A DNA stretch of 57,419 nucleotides, taken from the NCBI GenBank assembly GCA_018262575.1, contig JAGSYU010000012.1, forward strand, positions 1 to 57,419, given 5' to 3'. The notes beneath the pieces are model-generated. The model was given only the letters and a program-made list of their open reading frames with translations, made no database searches and was not told the DNA's origin. Both the position numbers and the translations under genes were made by a program. This DNA is from Pseudomonadota bacterium (GTDB taxonomy: Bacteria; Pseudomonadota; Alphaproteobacteria; Rhizobiales; Pleomorphomonadaceae). Within the stretch, counting starts at the first letter, position 1. Every line of letters begins with the position of its first letter. Of this stretch, positions 46,629-55,683 are shown piece by piece.

Positions 46629-47446
46629 ACAACCGCGGCACCATCTGGATCCCCGTGCTGGTCGGCGCACTCGCCGTCCTGTGGATCATCCCGCTCGTTG
46701 GCCTGCTGCTCACCTCGCTGCGGCCGCCCGGCGACATCACGCAAGGCTGGTGGCGGCTCGACAACTTCTCGCTGACGCTCGACGCCTGGCGTAGCGTCTG
46801 GACCAAATACCCGCTGGCGGGTGCCTTCTGGACGTCGTTCAAGCTGACCGTGCTGTCGACGCTCGGCACCATGCTGCTCGCCCCGGCGGCCGCCTATGCC
46901 TTCCAGTTCCTGCGCTTCCCCGGTCGTCGGCTGATTCTGATCGTCATCGTCAACGCCTTCGTGCTGCCGCAGCAGGTGGTGATCATCCCGCTGTTCACGC
47001 TGTGGCGCGATACCGGCCTGATCGACAGCCTGTGGTCCTGCGTCATTCCCTTCGTCGGCATGTCCTTCGCCTGGTCGGTGTTCCTGGTGAAGAACTTCCT
47101 CGAAGACTTCCCCAAGGAACTGATCGAGGCGGCCAAGGTCGACGGCTGCACGCCGCTCGGCACCTTCTGGTACGTGGTGCTGCCCAATGCTCTGACGCCG
47201 ATCGCCGCCGTTGGCATCCTGCAGTTCCTGTGGTGCTGGAACTCGATGCTGCTGCCGATGCTCTATCTCAGGACCGAGGTACCGCTCACGGTGCTGCTCG
47301 CCCGCGTCGCCGGCTCCTTCGAACCCAATCTCGACCAGCAGTCCGTGGCAGCGATCATCACCATGGCCGTGCCGCTCGCCATCTTCATCACCTTCCAGCG
47401 TTATTTCACCGCCGGCGCCAGCAGCCGCACGGGCGGCAAGGAGTGA
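46625..47446 (+). CDS. Sugar ABC transporter permease (MalG/UgpE-like)
   Basis: The second, 273-residue permease of the CUT1 importer has the EAA loop EAAKVDGCTPLGTFWYVVLPNALTP and the short N-terminus usual for MalG-like partners. It starts in an ATGA overlap with the preceding permease and ends two bases before the glycosidase gene. Together with the binding protein and the ATPase at 50615 it completes one importer. Confidence 0.93.
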   Translation: MNNRGTIWIPVLVGALAVLWIIPLVGLLLTSLRPPGDITQGWWRLDNFSLTLDAWRSVWTKYPLAGAFWTSFKLTVLSTLGTMLLAPAAAYAFQFLRFPGRRLILIVIVNAFVLPQQVVIIPLFTLWRDTGLIDSLWSCVIPFVGMSFAWSVFLVKNFLEDFPKELIEAAKVDGCTPLGTFWYVVLPNALTPIAAVGILQFLWCWNSMLLPMLYLRTEVPLTVLLARVAGSFEPNLDQQSVAAIITMAVPLAIFITFQRYFTAGASSRTGGKE

Positions 47447-47448
47447 TC

Positions 47449-49524
47449 ATGTCTGCCAAGAATACCGTTCGCGCCCTGCGCTACCGCCAGGTCCACCTCG
47501 ATTTTCATACGTCGGAGCATATTCCCGGGGTTGGTGCCGACTTCGATCCAGAAGACTTCGTGGCGACGCTGAAGCGCGCCCATGTCGACTCGATCACCCT
47601 GTTCGCCAAGTGCCATCACGGCTGGTCCTACTATCCGACCAAGGTGGGCGCTCCCCATCCTCACCTCAAAAGACCCGACCTGCTTGGCGATATGATCTCG
47701 GCCTGCAACGCCGCCGACATCGAGACACCCGTCTACATCACCGTCCAGTGGGATGAGCGAAACGCGCGTCTGCATCCGGAATGGCGGGCGATGCCGGCCG
47801 GCGGCGGCCATGCCGACGTCGATCTGGCCGACCGCTCGGCCCTCAACCAGTTGTCGGCCGCCTGGCATACGCTCTGCCTCAACCACGACGATCTCAGGGC
47901 CGAGATCGCGGCGACGGCGCGCGAGGTGCTCGACCACTATCCGACTATTGGCTTGTTCTTCGACATCATCCAGACGCCAGACTGCGTTTGCCCGGCCTGC
48001 CTCGATCGGATGCAGCGGCTCGGTCTCGATCCGACCCGCAAGGCCGACCGGCTCCTCAACGACGAGGCGGTCAACGACCGCTTCCGTCGCGAACTCAGCG
48101 CCGAGATCCGGGCCAACTATCCGGGGCGGCGCATCTTCTACAACGCCGGCCACATCTACAAATACGGCCCCAAGCGCTACGAGCCCTACAGCCACCTCGA
48201 ACTCGAAAGCCTGCCGACGGGTGGCTGGGGCTACAATCACTTTCCCTCGAGTGCCCGCTACGTCGCCCGCCTTGGGATGGACTTTCTCGGCCAGACCGGC
48301 AAGTTCCATACGACCTGGGGCGAGTTCGGCGGCTTCAAGCACCCCGACGCCCTCAATTATGAATGTGCCATGATGGCAGCGCTCGGTGCCAAGTGTCTCG
48401 TCGGCGACCAGTTGCATCCCTCCGGCCGCATCAATGCCGACACCTACCGCACCATCGAACCGGCTTATCGCCGGCTCGAGGCGCTGGAGCCCTATCTGGT
48501 CGGCGCCGACCAGGTGTCGGAGATCGGTGTTCTGACCACCGAGTATTTCAATCGCGACGGTTCCGGGCGGGCGCTCGACAGCGACGACGGCGCTGTGCAG
48601 ATGCTGCTGGAACTGCACCGCCCCTTTGACATGATCGACCCGGAAATGGACTTTGGCCGCTACCGGCTGATCATCCTGCCCGACCGCGTTCCCGTCGATG
48701 CTGGGCTGAAGGTGAAGCTCGATGCCTTCGTTGCCGATGGCGGCAAGCTGCTGCTGTCGGGCGCCTCCGGACGCGATCCGGTGACCGGTGCCTTCGCCAT
48801 CGATGCCGGCCTGACGCTGACCGGCGGCAAGGTCGCCACCAATCCGTCTTATGCCGAGCTGACCGACGCCCTTGTTGAAGCGCGTCTGCCACGGGCGCCC
48901 TTCGTCGTCTATGCCGAGGCCGACGAGATGCGGTCGGCTGGCGCTACGGTGCTGGCCGAGATCCATCCGGCCTACTTCAATCGAACCTTCGCCCATTTCT
49001 GTTCGCACCAGCATGCCCCCGATGATCCGGCTGCCCCGGTGGCCGGAGTGGCAGCGGCGGTCACCGGAGCGGTGGGCACTCTCTCCTATCCGGTGTTCGA
49101 GCTTTACCGGGCGACCGGCCAGCCGCTCTACAAATATCTGGTCGACGCGATGATCGAGCACCTGATGCCGGGCGCGGCTCTGACGACGACGCTGCCCTCT
49201 GGTGGCCGGGCCAATCTGACCCATCAGGCCAAGCAGCGGCGCCTTGTCGTCCATCTGCTCTACGGCGCGCCGCAGGTCCGCGGCCAGGCGGTCAAGCTCA
49301 GCTGGCATCCGACGCCGCAGCCGATCGAGATGATCGAGGACATTCCGGCACTCGGCCCGGTGTCGTTCACTCTTCGCTGTACGGGCGAACCAACGGCGGT
49401 CTATGACGCGCTCTCCGGTGAACGGCTGGCCTGGACGCGCAGCAGCGCCGAGGCCATCAGCGTCGCCCTACCGGGCTTGCATATTCATCGCGCAATTGTG
49501 GTTGACGGAGTGACGCCGCGATGA
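47449..49524 (+). CDS. Cytosolic glycoside hydrolase, GHL6 type with GH42-like trimerisation domain
   Basis: The 691-residue protein has no signal peptide, so it acts on imported sugar. The N-terminal TIM barrel (residues 1-390) resembles hypothetical glycosyl hydrolase 6 (GHL6): VHLDFHTSEHIPGVG, SITLFAKCHHGWSYYPTKVG and LFFDIIQTPDCVCPACL. Acidic candidates for catalysis lie in FDIIQTPD and TTWGEFGGFKH. A flavodoxin-like beta-galactosidase trimerisation domain (about 395-610: IGVLTTEYFNRDG, YRLIILPD) and a beta-sandwich end follow. AAGGAG before ATG 47449 is strong. GHL6 relatives include putative alpha-L-fucosidase-like enzymes, but the substrate here is unknown. Confidence 0.82.
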   Translation: MSAKNTVRALRYRQVHLDFHTSEHIPGVGADFDPEDFVATLKRAHVDSITLFAKCHHGWSYYPTKVGAPHPHLKRPDLLGDMISACNAADIETPVYITVQWDERNARLHPEWRAMPAGGGHADVDLADRSALNQLSAAWHTLCLNHDDLRAEIAATAREVLDHYPTIGLFFDIIQTPDCVCPACLDRMQRLGLDPTRKADRLLNDEAVNDRFRRELSAEIRANYPGRRIFYNAGHIYKYGPKRYEPYSHLELESLPTGGWGYNHFPSSARYVARLGMDFLGQTGKFHTTWGEFGGFKHPDALNYECAMMAALGAKCLVGDQLHPSGRINADTYRTIEPAYRRLEALEPYLVGADQVSEIGVLTTEYFNRDGSGRALDSDDGAVQMLLELHRPFDMIDPEMDFGRYRLIILPDRVPVDAGLKVKLDAFVADGGKLLLSGASGRDPVTGAFAIDAGLTLTGGKVATNPSYAELTDALVEARLPRAPFVVYAEADEMRSAGATVLAEIHPAYFNRTFAHFCSHQHAPDDPAAPVAGVAAAVTGAVGTLSYPVFELYRATGQPLYKYLVDAMIEHLMPGAALTTTLPSGGRANLTHQAKQRRLVVHLLYGAPQVRGQAVKLSWHPTPQPIEMIEDIPALGPVSFTLRCTGEPTAVYDALSGERLAWTRSSAEAISVALPGLHIHRAIVVDGVTPR

Positions 49525-49564
49525 TGTGACAACCGTAGGCAGTACCACGAAGGGGGACGACACG

Positions 49565-50590
49565 GTGTCAATGGCGGCGGACAAGCGCAGGAATGCAACC
49601 ATCCATGACGTTGCCGAAACGGCGGGGGTCGCCGTCGGCACGGTGTCGAGATACCTCAACGGTCAGATGGTGCGTCAGAGCAACCGGGTGGAGATCGAGC
49701 GGGCGATCGAGGCGCTGGGCTTCCAGCGTAGCGCGGTTGCCAAGGCGATGAAGAGCGAGACCACCGATGTCATCGGCTTCCTGGTGCCCAATTTTGATGA
49801 GTTCCACGCCCGGCTGCTCAACCAACTCGCCCGCCTGTTCCGCCAAAGCGGCCGGACGATGCTGACCTATTGCCACGACGGCGACCGCAAGCTGCTGAAG
49901 GAGGCCGTTACCTTCTTCGCCAACCAGCGCGTCGATGCGTTGGTGCTGGCCGGCTCGGGCGATATCTCGGCCGAGGTGGAGATGCTGGTCGATCGTGGCG
50001 TACCGGTGACGGTCTACAACAACGACGTGATGGGTCTCAGGGTCGATCGCGTCTTCGTCGAAAACGCCAGCGCCTCCAGTCGGGCGGTCGAGCATCTGAT
50101 CGCCGTCGGCCATCGTCGCATCGCCACCGTCTACGGCTTGCAAGATGAGAGCACCGGCGTCCAGCGCCTCGAAGGCTACTGTCGGGCACTCAAGGCACAC
50201 GGCCTCGCCGTCGATCCGGACTACATGCATCCCGGTGCCTGGGGCGAGGAGGGCGGCTATTCGGCGGTGCAGAAATTCATGACGCTCGACAAGCCGCCAA
50301 CGGCGATCTTCTCGGCCAACTATCAGATGACCATCGGCATCCTCGAGTGGATGCGCGAGCATGGCCTGCGGGTGCCCGAGGACATCGCCATCGTCAGCTT
50401 CGACGACGTCGAACTGTTCCGTCTCTACGACGGTGGCATCACCGCGGTGATGCAGCCGATCGACAAGATCGCCGAGTCGATCGCCAGCTATGTGCTGTCT
50501 CGCCTGTCCAAAGACGAGTTGCCGGACATCCGCACGCGCACGCTCGACTGCAACATCATTTTGCGCGGTTCAAGCGGCTACGAGCGATAG
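49565..50590 (+). CDS. LacI family transcriptional regulator
   Basis: The protein has a LacI helix-turn-helix at the start (ATIHDVAETAGVAVGTVSRYL, followed by the hinge-helix region) and a periplasmic-binding-fold ligand domain (IGFLVPNFDEFHARLL, HRRIATVYG, IAIVSFDDVELF). AGGGGGA at 49551-49557 suits GTG 49565 best; ATG 49571 and an earlier frame from 49526 are alternatives. Because it is inside the operon it probably represses its own transcript until the sugar or a phosphate ester binds. Confidence 0.92.
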   Translation: MSMAADKRRNATIHDVAETAGVAVGTVSRYLNGQMVRQSNRVEIERAIEALGFQRSAVAKAMKSETTDVIGFLVPNFDEFHARLLNQLARLFRQSGRTMLTYCHDGDRKLLKEAVTFFANQRVDALVLAGSGDISAEVEMLVDRGVPVTVYNNDVMGLRVDRVFVENASASSRAVEHLIAVGHRRIATVYGLQDESTGVQRLEGYCRALKAHGLAVDPDYMHPGAWGEEGGYSAVQKFMTLDKPPTAIFSANYQMTIGILEWMREHGLRVPEDIAIVSFDDVELFRLYDGGITAVMQPIDKIAESIASYVLSRLSKDELPDIRTRTLDCNIILRGSSGYER

Positions 50591-50614
50591 CTGCCGTGCC
50601 GGGAGGAGTAAGAT

Positions 50615-51697
50615 ATGGCTTCGGTGGAACTGGTCGGCGTCGGCAAATCCTATGGCGCAGTGAACGTCATTCCCAACATCGACCTTATGCTCGACGACGG
50701 GGCGCTGACGGTGTTCGTCGGGCCGTCCGGTTGCGGCAAGTCGACGCTGCTCCGCATGATCGCCGGCCTCGAGCAGATCACGGCTGGCGATGTGCTGATC
50801 GACGGTCGACGGGTCAACGAATCGACCCCCACTGACCGCGGCATCGCCATGGTCTTCCAGAACTATGCCCTCTACCCGCACATGACGGTACGCCAGAATA
50901 TCGGCTTTCCGCTGAAGATGGCCGGCCTCTCCCGCTCGGAGATCGACCGCCGGGTCGAGGCCGCGGCCGGCAGCCTTCAGCTCTCCTCCCTGCTCGATCG
51001 CAAGCCGGCCCAGCTGTCGGGCGGTCAGCGGCAGCGCGTGGCTATTGGTCGGGCCATCGTACGCGAACCCAAGGTCTTCCTGTTCGATGAGCCGCTCTCC
51101 AACCTCGACGCAGAACTGCGTGTGCAGATGCGCCTCGAGATCGCCCGCCTGCACAAGCAACTTGCGGCGACTATGATTTACGTCACTCATGATCAGATTG
51201 AGGCGATGACGCTCGCCGACAAGATCGTCGTGCTGCGGGCCGGACGTGTCGAGCAAGTGGGACGGCCGACCGAACTCTACCACGACCCCGACAACATCTT
51301 CGTCGCCGGCTTCATTGGTTCGCCCAGAATGAACTTGCTGAAGGCGCGAGTAAGCGGACAGGCCGAAGCCGGCGTTCGCTTGAGGCTGTCGGACTTCGGC
51401 GATGTCGACATTGCCCTGCCCATAATGCTGGCACGTCCAACCGTTGGCGAGGAAATGTGGATCGGTATCCGGCCCGAGCATTTCGTCGAACACGGCGACG
51501 TCGTGCTGCGGACCGAGGTCGAAGTCGTCGAAAACCTGGGCGGTACCGCCTATGCCTATGTGCGCGGCGTGGGAGGCGCGATGCTTACAGTTGGACTCGC
51601 CGATCCGCAAGCGACCAGTACTGGCAGTGCCTTCGAGGTTCGCTTTCCTGCAGATCGCGCCTTTTTGTTCACCGAGCAGGGCCAGAGAGTTCGGTGA
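50615..51697 (+). CDS. Sugar ABC transporter ATP-binding protein (UgpC/MalK-like)
   Basis: The 360-residue ATPase has Walker A (GPSGCGKST, residues 36-44), Q-loop VFQNYALYPH, signature LSGGQRQR, Walker B VFLFDEP with D-loop SNLD, and the switch VTHDQ. The C-terminal TOBE/regulatory region starts near GFIGSPRMNLL and contains IGIRPEHF. It closes the importer formed with the genes at 44383-47446. GGGAGGAG precedes ATG 50615. A second copy of this class (aglK) serves the other importer, so cross-use is possible. Confidence 0.94.
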   Translation: MASVELVGVGKSYGAVNVIPNIDLMLDDGALTVFVGPSGCGKSTLLRMIAGLEQITAGDVLIDGRRVNESTPTDRGIAMVFQNYALYPHMTVRQNIGFPLKMAGLSRSEIDRRVEAAAGSLQLSSLLDRKPAQLSGGQRQRVAIGRAIVREPKVFLFDEPLSNLDAELRVQMRLEIARLHKQLAATMIYVTHDQIEAMTLADKIVVLRAGRVEQVGRPTELYHDPDNIFVAGFIGSPRMNLLKARVSGQAEAGVRLRLSDFGDVDIALPIMLARPTVGEEMWIGIRPEHFVEHGDVVLRTEVEVVENLGGTAYAYVRGVGGAMLTVGLADPQATSTGSAFEVRFPADRAFLFTEQGQRVR

Positions 51698-51741
51698 CGG
51701 GGAGGACGCCAAAATCAGTTAGCCCCTTGCCCGTCGCCGCG

Positions 51742-53205
51742 TTATCCGACGATGAACTGTCCGTCGCCGCCGGTGCCCTTATGCGAGATTGAGGCGGTCA
51801 TCGACGTGAAGTCGACGTCGAGCGCGGCGTGTTCATCACCCTTCGTCCAGCTCAACACCAGCTGGCTTTTCGACGGTTGTTCGACGGCGAAGTCGCCATC
51901 GAAGGCGGGATGGGTGTTGCGGAAACGGGCGAGCTTGAACAGCTTCCTGACCACCGGCTTGTTGAACGCCGCCGTCACTTCCTCCGGTGTGTAATAGTGA
52001 CGATTGATGTCACGGCCAACCTTGGTGCGGTGAAGCAGGTCCATGTCGTTGACGCCTCCCAGGAGGCCGACGTAGTAGACCTGCGGAATGCCCGGCGCGA
52101 AGAACTGCAGGCCGCGCGCGATCAGATACTCGCTGTCGCGTTTTCCAAGCGCGTCATAATAGGTGCAGTTGACCTGGTAGAGGTCGAGGTTGGAGGCGGC
52201 GGCGCCCGTTGCCTGCCGGCTTTCACCGCCCGAGCGGTCGTGCATGGTCTCCACCAAGGCATCAAGCGCGGCGGGGACGAGCAGACCCGGTCGGCCGTCG
52301 GCGGCCGCGCCGACGTCAATGACGCCGATGCCGTCGTGGGTGTCCAGTACGGTGATGGCATTGCGCGGGGAGATCTTCAGCCATTCGGCCAGCGGTGCCG
52401 CCTCACCGGTGAACAGGGCATGCAACACCAGTGGCGGCAGCGCGAAGTCATAGACGCGGTCGACCTTCCGGGCGATTTCGATCTGGTCGCGGTAGTAGCT
52501 GTGGATCTCGACCAGAACCTCCATGTCGAGCGCCCGCGCCTTGTCGGCGAGCTCTCCGAGGAAAGCGTAGGTCTCCGGAATCATGAACGAGCTTGTTCCC
52601 GGCTTTTTGACGGCGTAGCCGGCGGCGTCGAGCCGGATGGCCGTGATGCCGGATTCGGAAAAGCGCTTCAGGATGGCGTCGAGATAAGCGGCTCCGTGCT
52701 TTGAGAAGACATCGATGTCAATCTGCTGCGGCGTGAACGTGGTCCAGATGAGGCGCTTCGATCCATCGCCGAAGGTCATCTTGTTGAAGGGAAAGCCCGG
52801 GCGCGGCCGGTAGATGGCCAGCAGGTCCTGTTCGGAGGCGCCGTTCGGGAACACCTTGCCGAAGGTCAGGAACATATCGGCGAAGTCCGACGCATCGCCT
52901 TTTTCGACGAAGTCGCGAAAGGCCGGCGAGCCGGCCGAGACATGGTTGACGATCATGTCGGCCATGATGTCGACCGATGCCGACAGCGCCCTGACGTCAG
53001 TCCAGTCGCCGAGGCGCGGATCGACCGCCGTGTGATCGCTCGGGTCGAAGCCGGCGTCGGCGCCGTCGATCGGATCGAAGAAGGGCAGGGGATGAACGCC
53101 GCCGATCACGCCCTTGAGCGGGCCATCGATCAGCCCCTTGAGGGCGGGGAAGCCACCGGCGGTCAGCCGGTCGACATAGGTGATGAGCTGAACCTGGTTC
53201 TTCAC
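51742..53205 (-). CDS. Sucrose phosphorylase (GH13_18)
   Basis: Sucrose phosphorylase turns sucrose and phosphate into alpha-D-glucose 1-phosphate and fructose, saving ATP. The 487-residue protein aligns through most of its length with remembered Bifidobacterium enzyme: KNQVQLITYVDRL, GVHPLPFFDPIDGADAGFDP, RPRPGFPF, FTPQQIDID and TGAAASNLDLYQVN. Catalytic residues are Asp193 (IRLDAAGY), Glu233 (VEIHSYY) and Asp291 (LDTHDG). It starts with GTG 53205 behind GGGGGACAG. It lies downstream of aglK, separated by a terminator, so it has its own promoter or uses readthrough. The AglEFGK importer would supply the sucrose. Confidence 0.93.
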   Translation of the reverse strand: MKNQVQLITYVDRLTAGGFPALKGLIDGPLKGVIGGVHPLPFFDPIDGADAGFDPSDHTAVDPRLGDWTDVRALSASVDIMADMIVNHVSAGSPAFRDFVEKGDASDFADMFLTFGKVFPNGASEQDLLAIYRPRPGFPFNKMTFGDGSKRLIWTTFTPQQIDIDVFSKHGAAYLDAILKRFSESGITAIRLDAAGYAVKKPGTSSFMIPETYAFLGELADKARALDMEVLVEIHSYYRDQIEIARKVDRVYDFALPPLVLHALFTGEAAPLAEWLKISPRNAITVLDTHDGIGVIDVGAAADGRPGLLVPAALDALVETMHDRSGGESRQATGAAASNLDLYQVNCTYYDALGKRDSEYLIARGLQFFAPGIPQVYYVGLLGGVNDMDLLHRTKVGRDINRHYYTPEEVTAAFNKPVVRKLFKLARFRNTHPAFDGDFAVEQPSKSQLVLSWTKGDEHAALDVDFTSMTASISHKGTGGDGQFIVG

Positions 53206-53278
53206 GATGCTGTCCCCCGGGCCATTCGCCGAGTCATTGAAGCATCAGGTCGATACGTGGACGCTGATGTCTTGGGAG

Positions 53279-53326
53279 GAGCATCCGCCTTGCGGGCAGG
53301 CCGGTTCAGCCGACCGGTGGATGCTC
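53279..53326. promoter_or_regulatory. Nested inverted repeats before sucrose phosphorylase
   Basis: GAGCATCC (53279-53286) and GGATGCTC (53319-53326) form an outer stem enclosing CCGGT / ACCGG (53301-53305, 53313-53317). It lies 74 bp upstream of the sucrose phosphorylase start on the minus strand and could be an operator or a leader structure. Confidence 0.35.
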
Positions 53327-53337
53327 GGGAGGAGAAA

Positions 53338-53371
53338 TGAAAATCACTTCCGGGGAGGCCCGGAAGTGATT
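53338..53371 (-). terminator. Terminator of the agl operon
   Basis: A perfect 13-bp stem (AATCACTTCCGGG / CCCGGAAGTGATT) with a 4-nt loop is followed on the minus strand by TTTTCATTTC. It sits just after aglK and should stop most transcription before the sucrose phosphorylase gene. Confidence 0.8.
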
Positions 53372-53408
53372 GAGCGGGCGCCACCGTCGCCGATAGCGAC
53401 GGGTCGGG

Positions 53409-54506
53409 TCACTCGGGTACGAAGCGGCGGGCGTAGGCGTTGCCCTCGGCATTGAACAGGTGGCAATCGGTGCCCGAGAACAGGAACTGGCGCTGCTCGC
53501 CCGCCTTGACCGGCACGTCGCCATCGAGCACGGCGATCAACGATGTCTCGTCATCGCCGCGATGGGCCTGCACGATGGTCTGGTGACCAAGGCGCTCGAC
53601 GAAGGTGACGGTGACCGGCAGGCCGCCCTCTGTGCCGAGCTTGATGTGCTCCGGACGGATGCCCAGCGTCACGTCCCCGCCGACCAGGCCGCCGGTCGAA
53701 TCCACGGCCACCTTGAGGGTCGGCACGCCATCGCCGGCAACGGTGATGCCTTCGGCGTCGACCGCGCTCGCCTTCACCTTCAGGAAGTTCATCTTGGGCG
53801 AGCCGATGAAGCCGGCCACGAACAGGTTCTGCGGCTTGTGGTAGAGTTCGAGCGGCGCGCCCACCTGCCGGACGTTGCCGGCCTCCAGCACGACGATCTT
53901 GTCGGCCAGCGTCATGGCCTCGATCTGGTCATGCGTCACGTAGACCATGGTCGAGCCGAGATCTTCGTGCAGTTTGGCGATCTCGGCGCGGGTCGAGACG
54001 CGCAGCGCCGCGTCGAGATTGGACAGCGGCTCGTCGAACAGGAAGATCTTCGGCTCGCGAACGATGGCACGGCCGATGGCGACGCGCTGCCGCTGGCCGC
54101 CGGAAAGCTGGCCGGGCTTGCGATCGAGCAGGTGTTCGATGTGCAGGATGCGGGCGGCCTTGTCGACTTTCTCGGCGATCTCAGTCTTGGAGAAGCCGGC
54201 AATCTCCAGCGCGAAGGCCATGTTGGCGTAAACCGACTTGTGCGGATAAAGCGCATAGGACTGGAACACCATGGCGATGCCGCGGTCCTTGGGGGCGATG
54301 TCGTTACAGACCTTGTCGTCGATCAGGATCTCGCCGGAGGTGATCTCCTCGAGTCCGGCGACCATGCGGAGCAGCGTCGACTTGCCGCAGCCAGAAGGAC
54401 CGACGAAGACGACGAACTCGCCGTCGCGGATGTCAAGGTCGACCCCCTTGATGATATCGACCCGTCCAAAGCTCTTGCGCACGTTGCGCATCGTGAGGCT
54501 GGCCAT
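53409..54506 (-). CDS. aglK: Alpha-glucoside ABC transporter ATP-binding protein AglK
   Basis: The 365-residue ATPase of the MalK/UgpC class has Walker A GPSGCGKST at residues 36-44, LSGGQRQR, FLFDEP and the VTHDQ switch, and a TOBE domain with LGIRPEHIKLG. It is the last gene of the minus-strand transport operon after aglE, aglF and aglG. ATG 54506 follows GGGAG. It powers uptake of the disaccharide recognised by AglE. A strong terminator lies downstream. Confidence 0.9.
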   Translation of the reverse strand: MASLTMRNVRKSFGRVDIIKGVDLDIRDGEFVVFVGPSGCGKSTLLRMVAGLEEITSGEILIDDKVCNDIAPKDRGIAMVFQSYALYPHKSVYANMAFALEIAGFSKTEIAEKVDKAARILHIEHLLDRKPGQLSGGQRQRVAIGRAIVREPKIFLFDEPLSNLDAALRVSTRAEIAKLHEDLGSTMVYVTHDQIEAMTLADKIVVLEAGNVRQVGAPLELYHKPQNLFVAGFIGSPKMNFLKVKASAVDAEGITVAGDGVPTLKVAVDSTGGLVGGDVTLGIRPEHIKLGTEGGLPVTVTFVERLGHQTIVQAHRGDDETSLIAVLDGDVPVKAGEQRQFLFSGTDCHLFNAEGNAYARRFVPE

Positions 54507-54591
54507 AACCTACTCCCTTGTTTCCTGAAACCCGGCGGGTCCCGTCTTCCCGGAACCGCACGCGCAGGGTTGCTACCCTTTGTTCAGCCGA

Positions 54592-55683
54592 TCACTTCAC
54601 CGAGCCGGCCGTCAGGCCGCGGACGAAGTAGCGCTGGAGCGAGAAGAAGACGATCAACGGCAGCAGCATCGACACGAAGCCGCCGGCGGTGAGCAGGTGC
54701 CAATCGGAGCCGCGCGAGCCCACCATGTCGGCAAGCCGCATGGTCAGCACCTGCACGCCCGGCACGTTGCCGATGAAGATCAACGCCACCAGGTAATCGT
54801 TCCAGACCCACAGGAACTGGAAGATGGCGAAGGAAGCGAGAGCCGGCGTTGAGAGCGGCAGCACCAGCCGCCAGAAGATCTTGAAGTGCGACGCGCCGTC
54901 GACGATCGCCGCCTCCATGATCTCGCGCGGCAGCGTCGAGATATAGTTGTAGAGCAGGAACACCGCGAGCGGCAGACCGAAGCCGGTATGCGCCAGCCAG
55001 ACCGACATGTAGGTGCCGTTGAGTCTCAGGTGGACATAGTCGGTGAGCACCGGCACCAGCGCGATCTGCAGTGGCACCACCAGAAGCGCCACCATCAGCG
55101 CGAACACCAGCTTGCGGCCGGGAAAGCGCATCCAGGCAAAGCCATAGGCGGCAAACGCCGCCATCAGGATCGGAATGACCACGGCGGGGAACGTGACGGC
55201 CATCGAGTTGATGAAGGCGTCGGACATGTCCTCGCCCTTGCGGGCCGCCTCCTCGGCGTTGCCCTGGATGGTCACATTCTTGCCGGCCAGCACGTCGTGA
55301 TAGTTCTGCAGCGTGGTGGCGGGCATGCCGCTCCACTGCTTCTCCTGCACCTGCACGGTGCCGGCGCGTCTGTTGCCGATCCAGACGACGCGCTTGCCAT
55401 CGGGTGATTCTATACCCTGGCGAAGCTGTTCGAAGGTGCCGGTGGCTCCCTCGAAGGTCATGACACCGGCGCGGTCGATGGATGGGTCGGGCGTGAATTG
55501 CTCGGTGGTCACCCAGACGCGGTGCGGCAGGACGGACCACCAGCCCGACGACATGATCTCGTCACGCGGACGGAAGGACGAGACGAACAGGCCGAGCGTC
55601 GGGATCAGCCACAGCAGGCAGACGACGATCAGCGTGACGTTGACGAAGAGGCGCGGGAAGGGATTGCCCTTTGACTTGGCCAT
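54592..55683 (-). CDS. aglG: Alpha-glucoside ABC transporter permease AglG
   Basis: The 363-residue permease has an N-terminal helix, a large periplasmic loop (about residues 45-160) with WVTTEQFT and the TLQNYHDVL stretch, and the core MalG-like helices with EAAIVDGASHFKIFWRLVLPLS. The long loop distinguishes AglG from ordinary MalG-type proteins of 270-300 residues. ATG 55683 overlaps the TGA of aglF by one base; a GTG three bases earlier is possible. Confidence 0.9.
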   Translation of the reverse strand: MAKSKGNPFPRLFVNVTLIVVCLLWLIPTLGLFVSSFRPRDEIMSSGWWSVLPHRVWVTTEQFTPDPSIDRAGVMTFEGATGTFEQLRQGIESPDGKRVVWIGNRRAGTVQVQEKQWSGMPATTLQNYHDVLAGKNVTIQGNAEEAARKGEDMSDAFINSMAVTFPAVVIPILMAAFAAYGFAWMRFPGRKLVFALMVALLVVPLQIALVPVLTDYVHLRLNGTYMSVWLAHTGFGLPLAVFLLYNYISTLPREIMEAAIVDGASHFKIFWRLVLPLSTPALASFAIFQFLWVWNDYLVALIFIGNVPGVQVLTMRLADMVGSRGSDWHLLTAGGFVSMLLPLIVFFSLQRYFVRGLTAGSVK

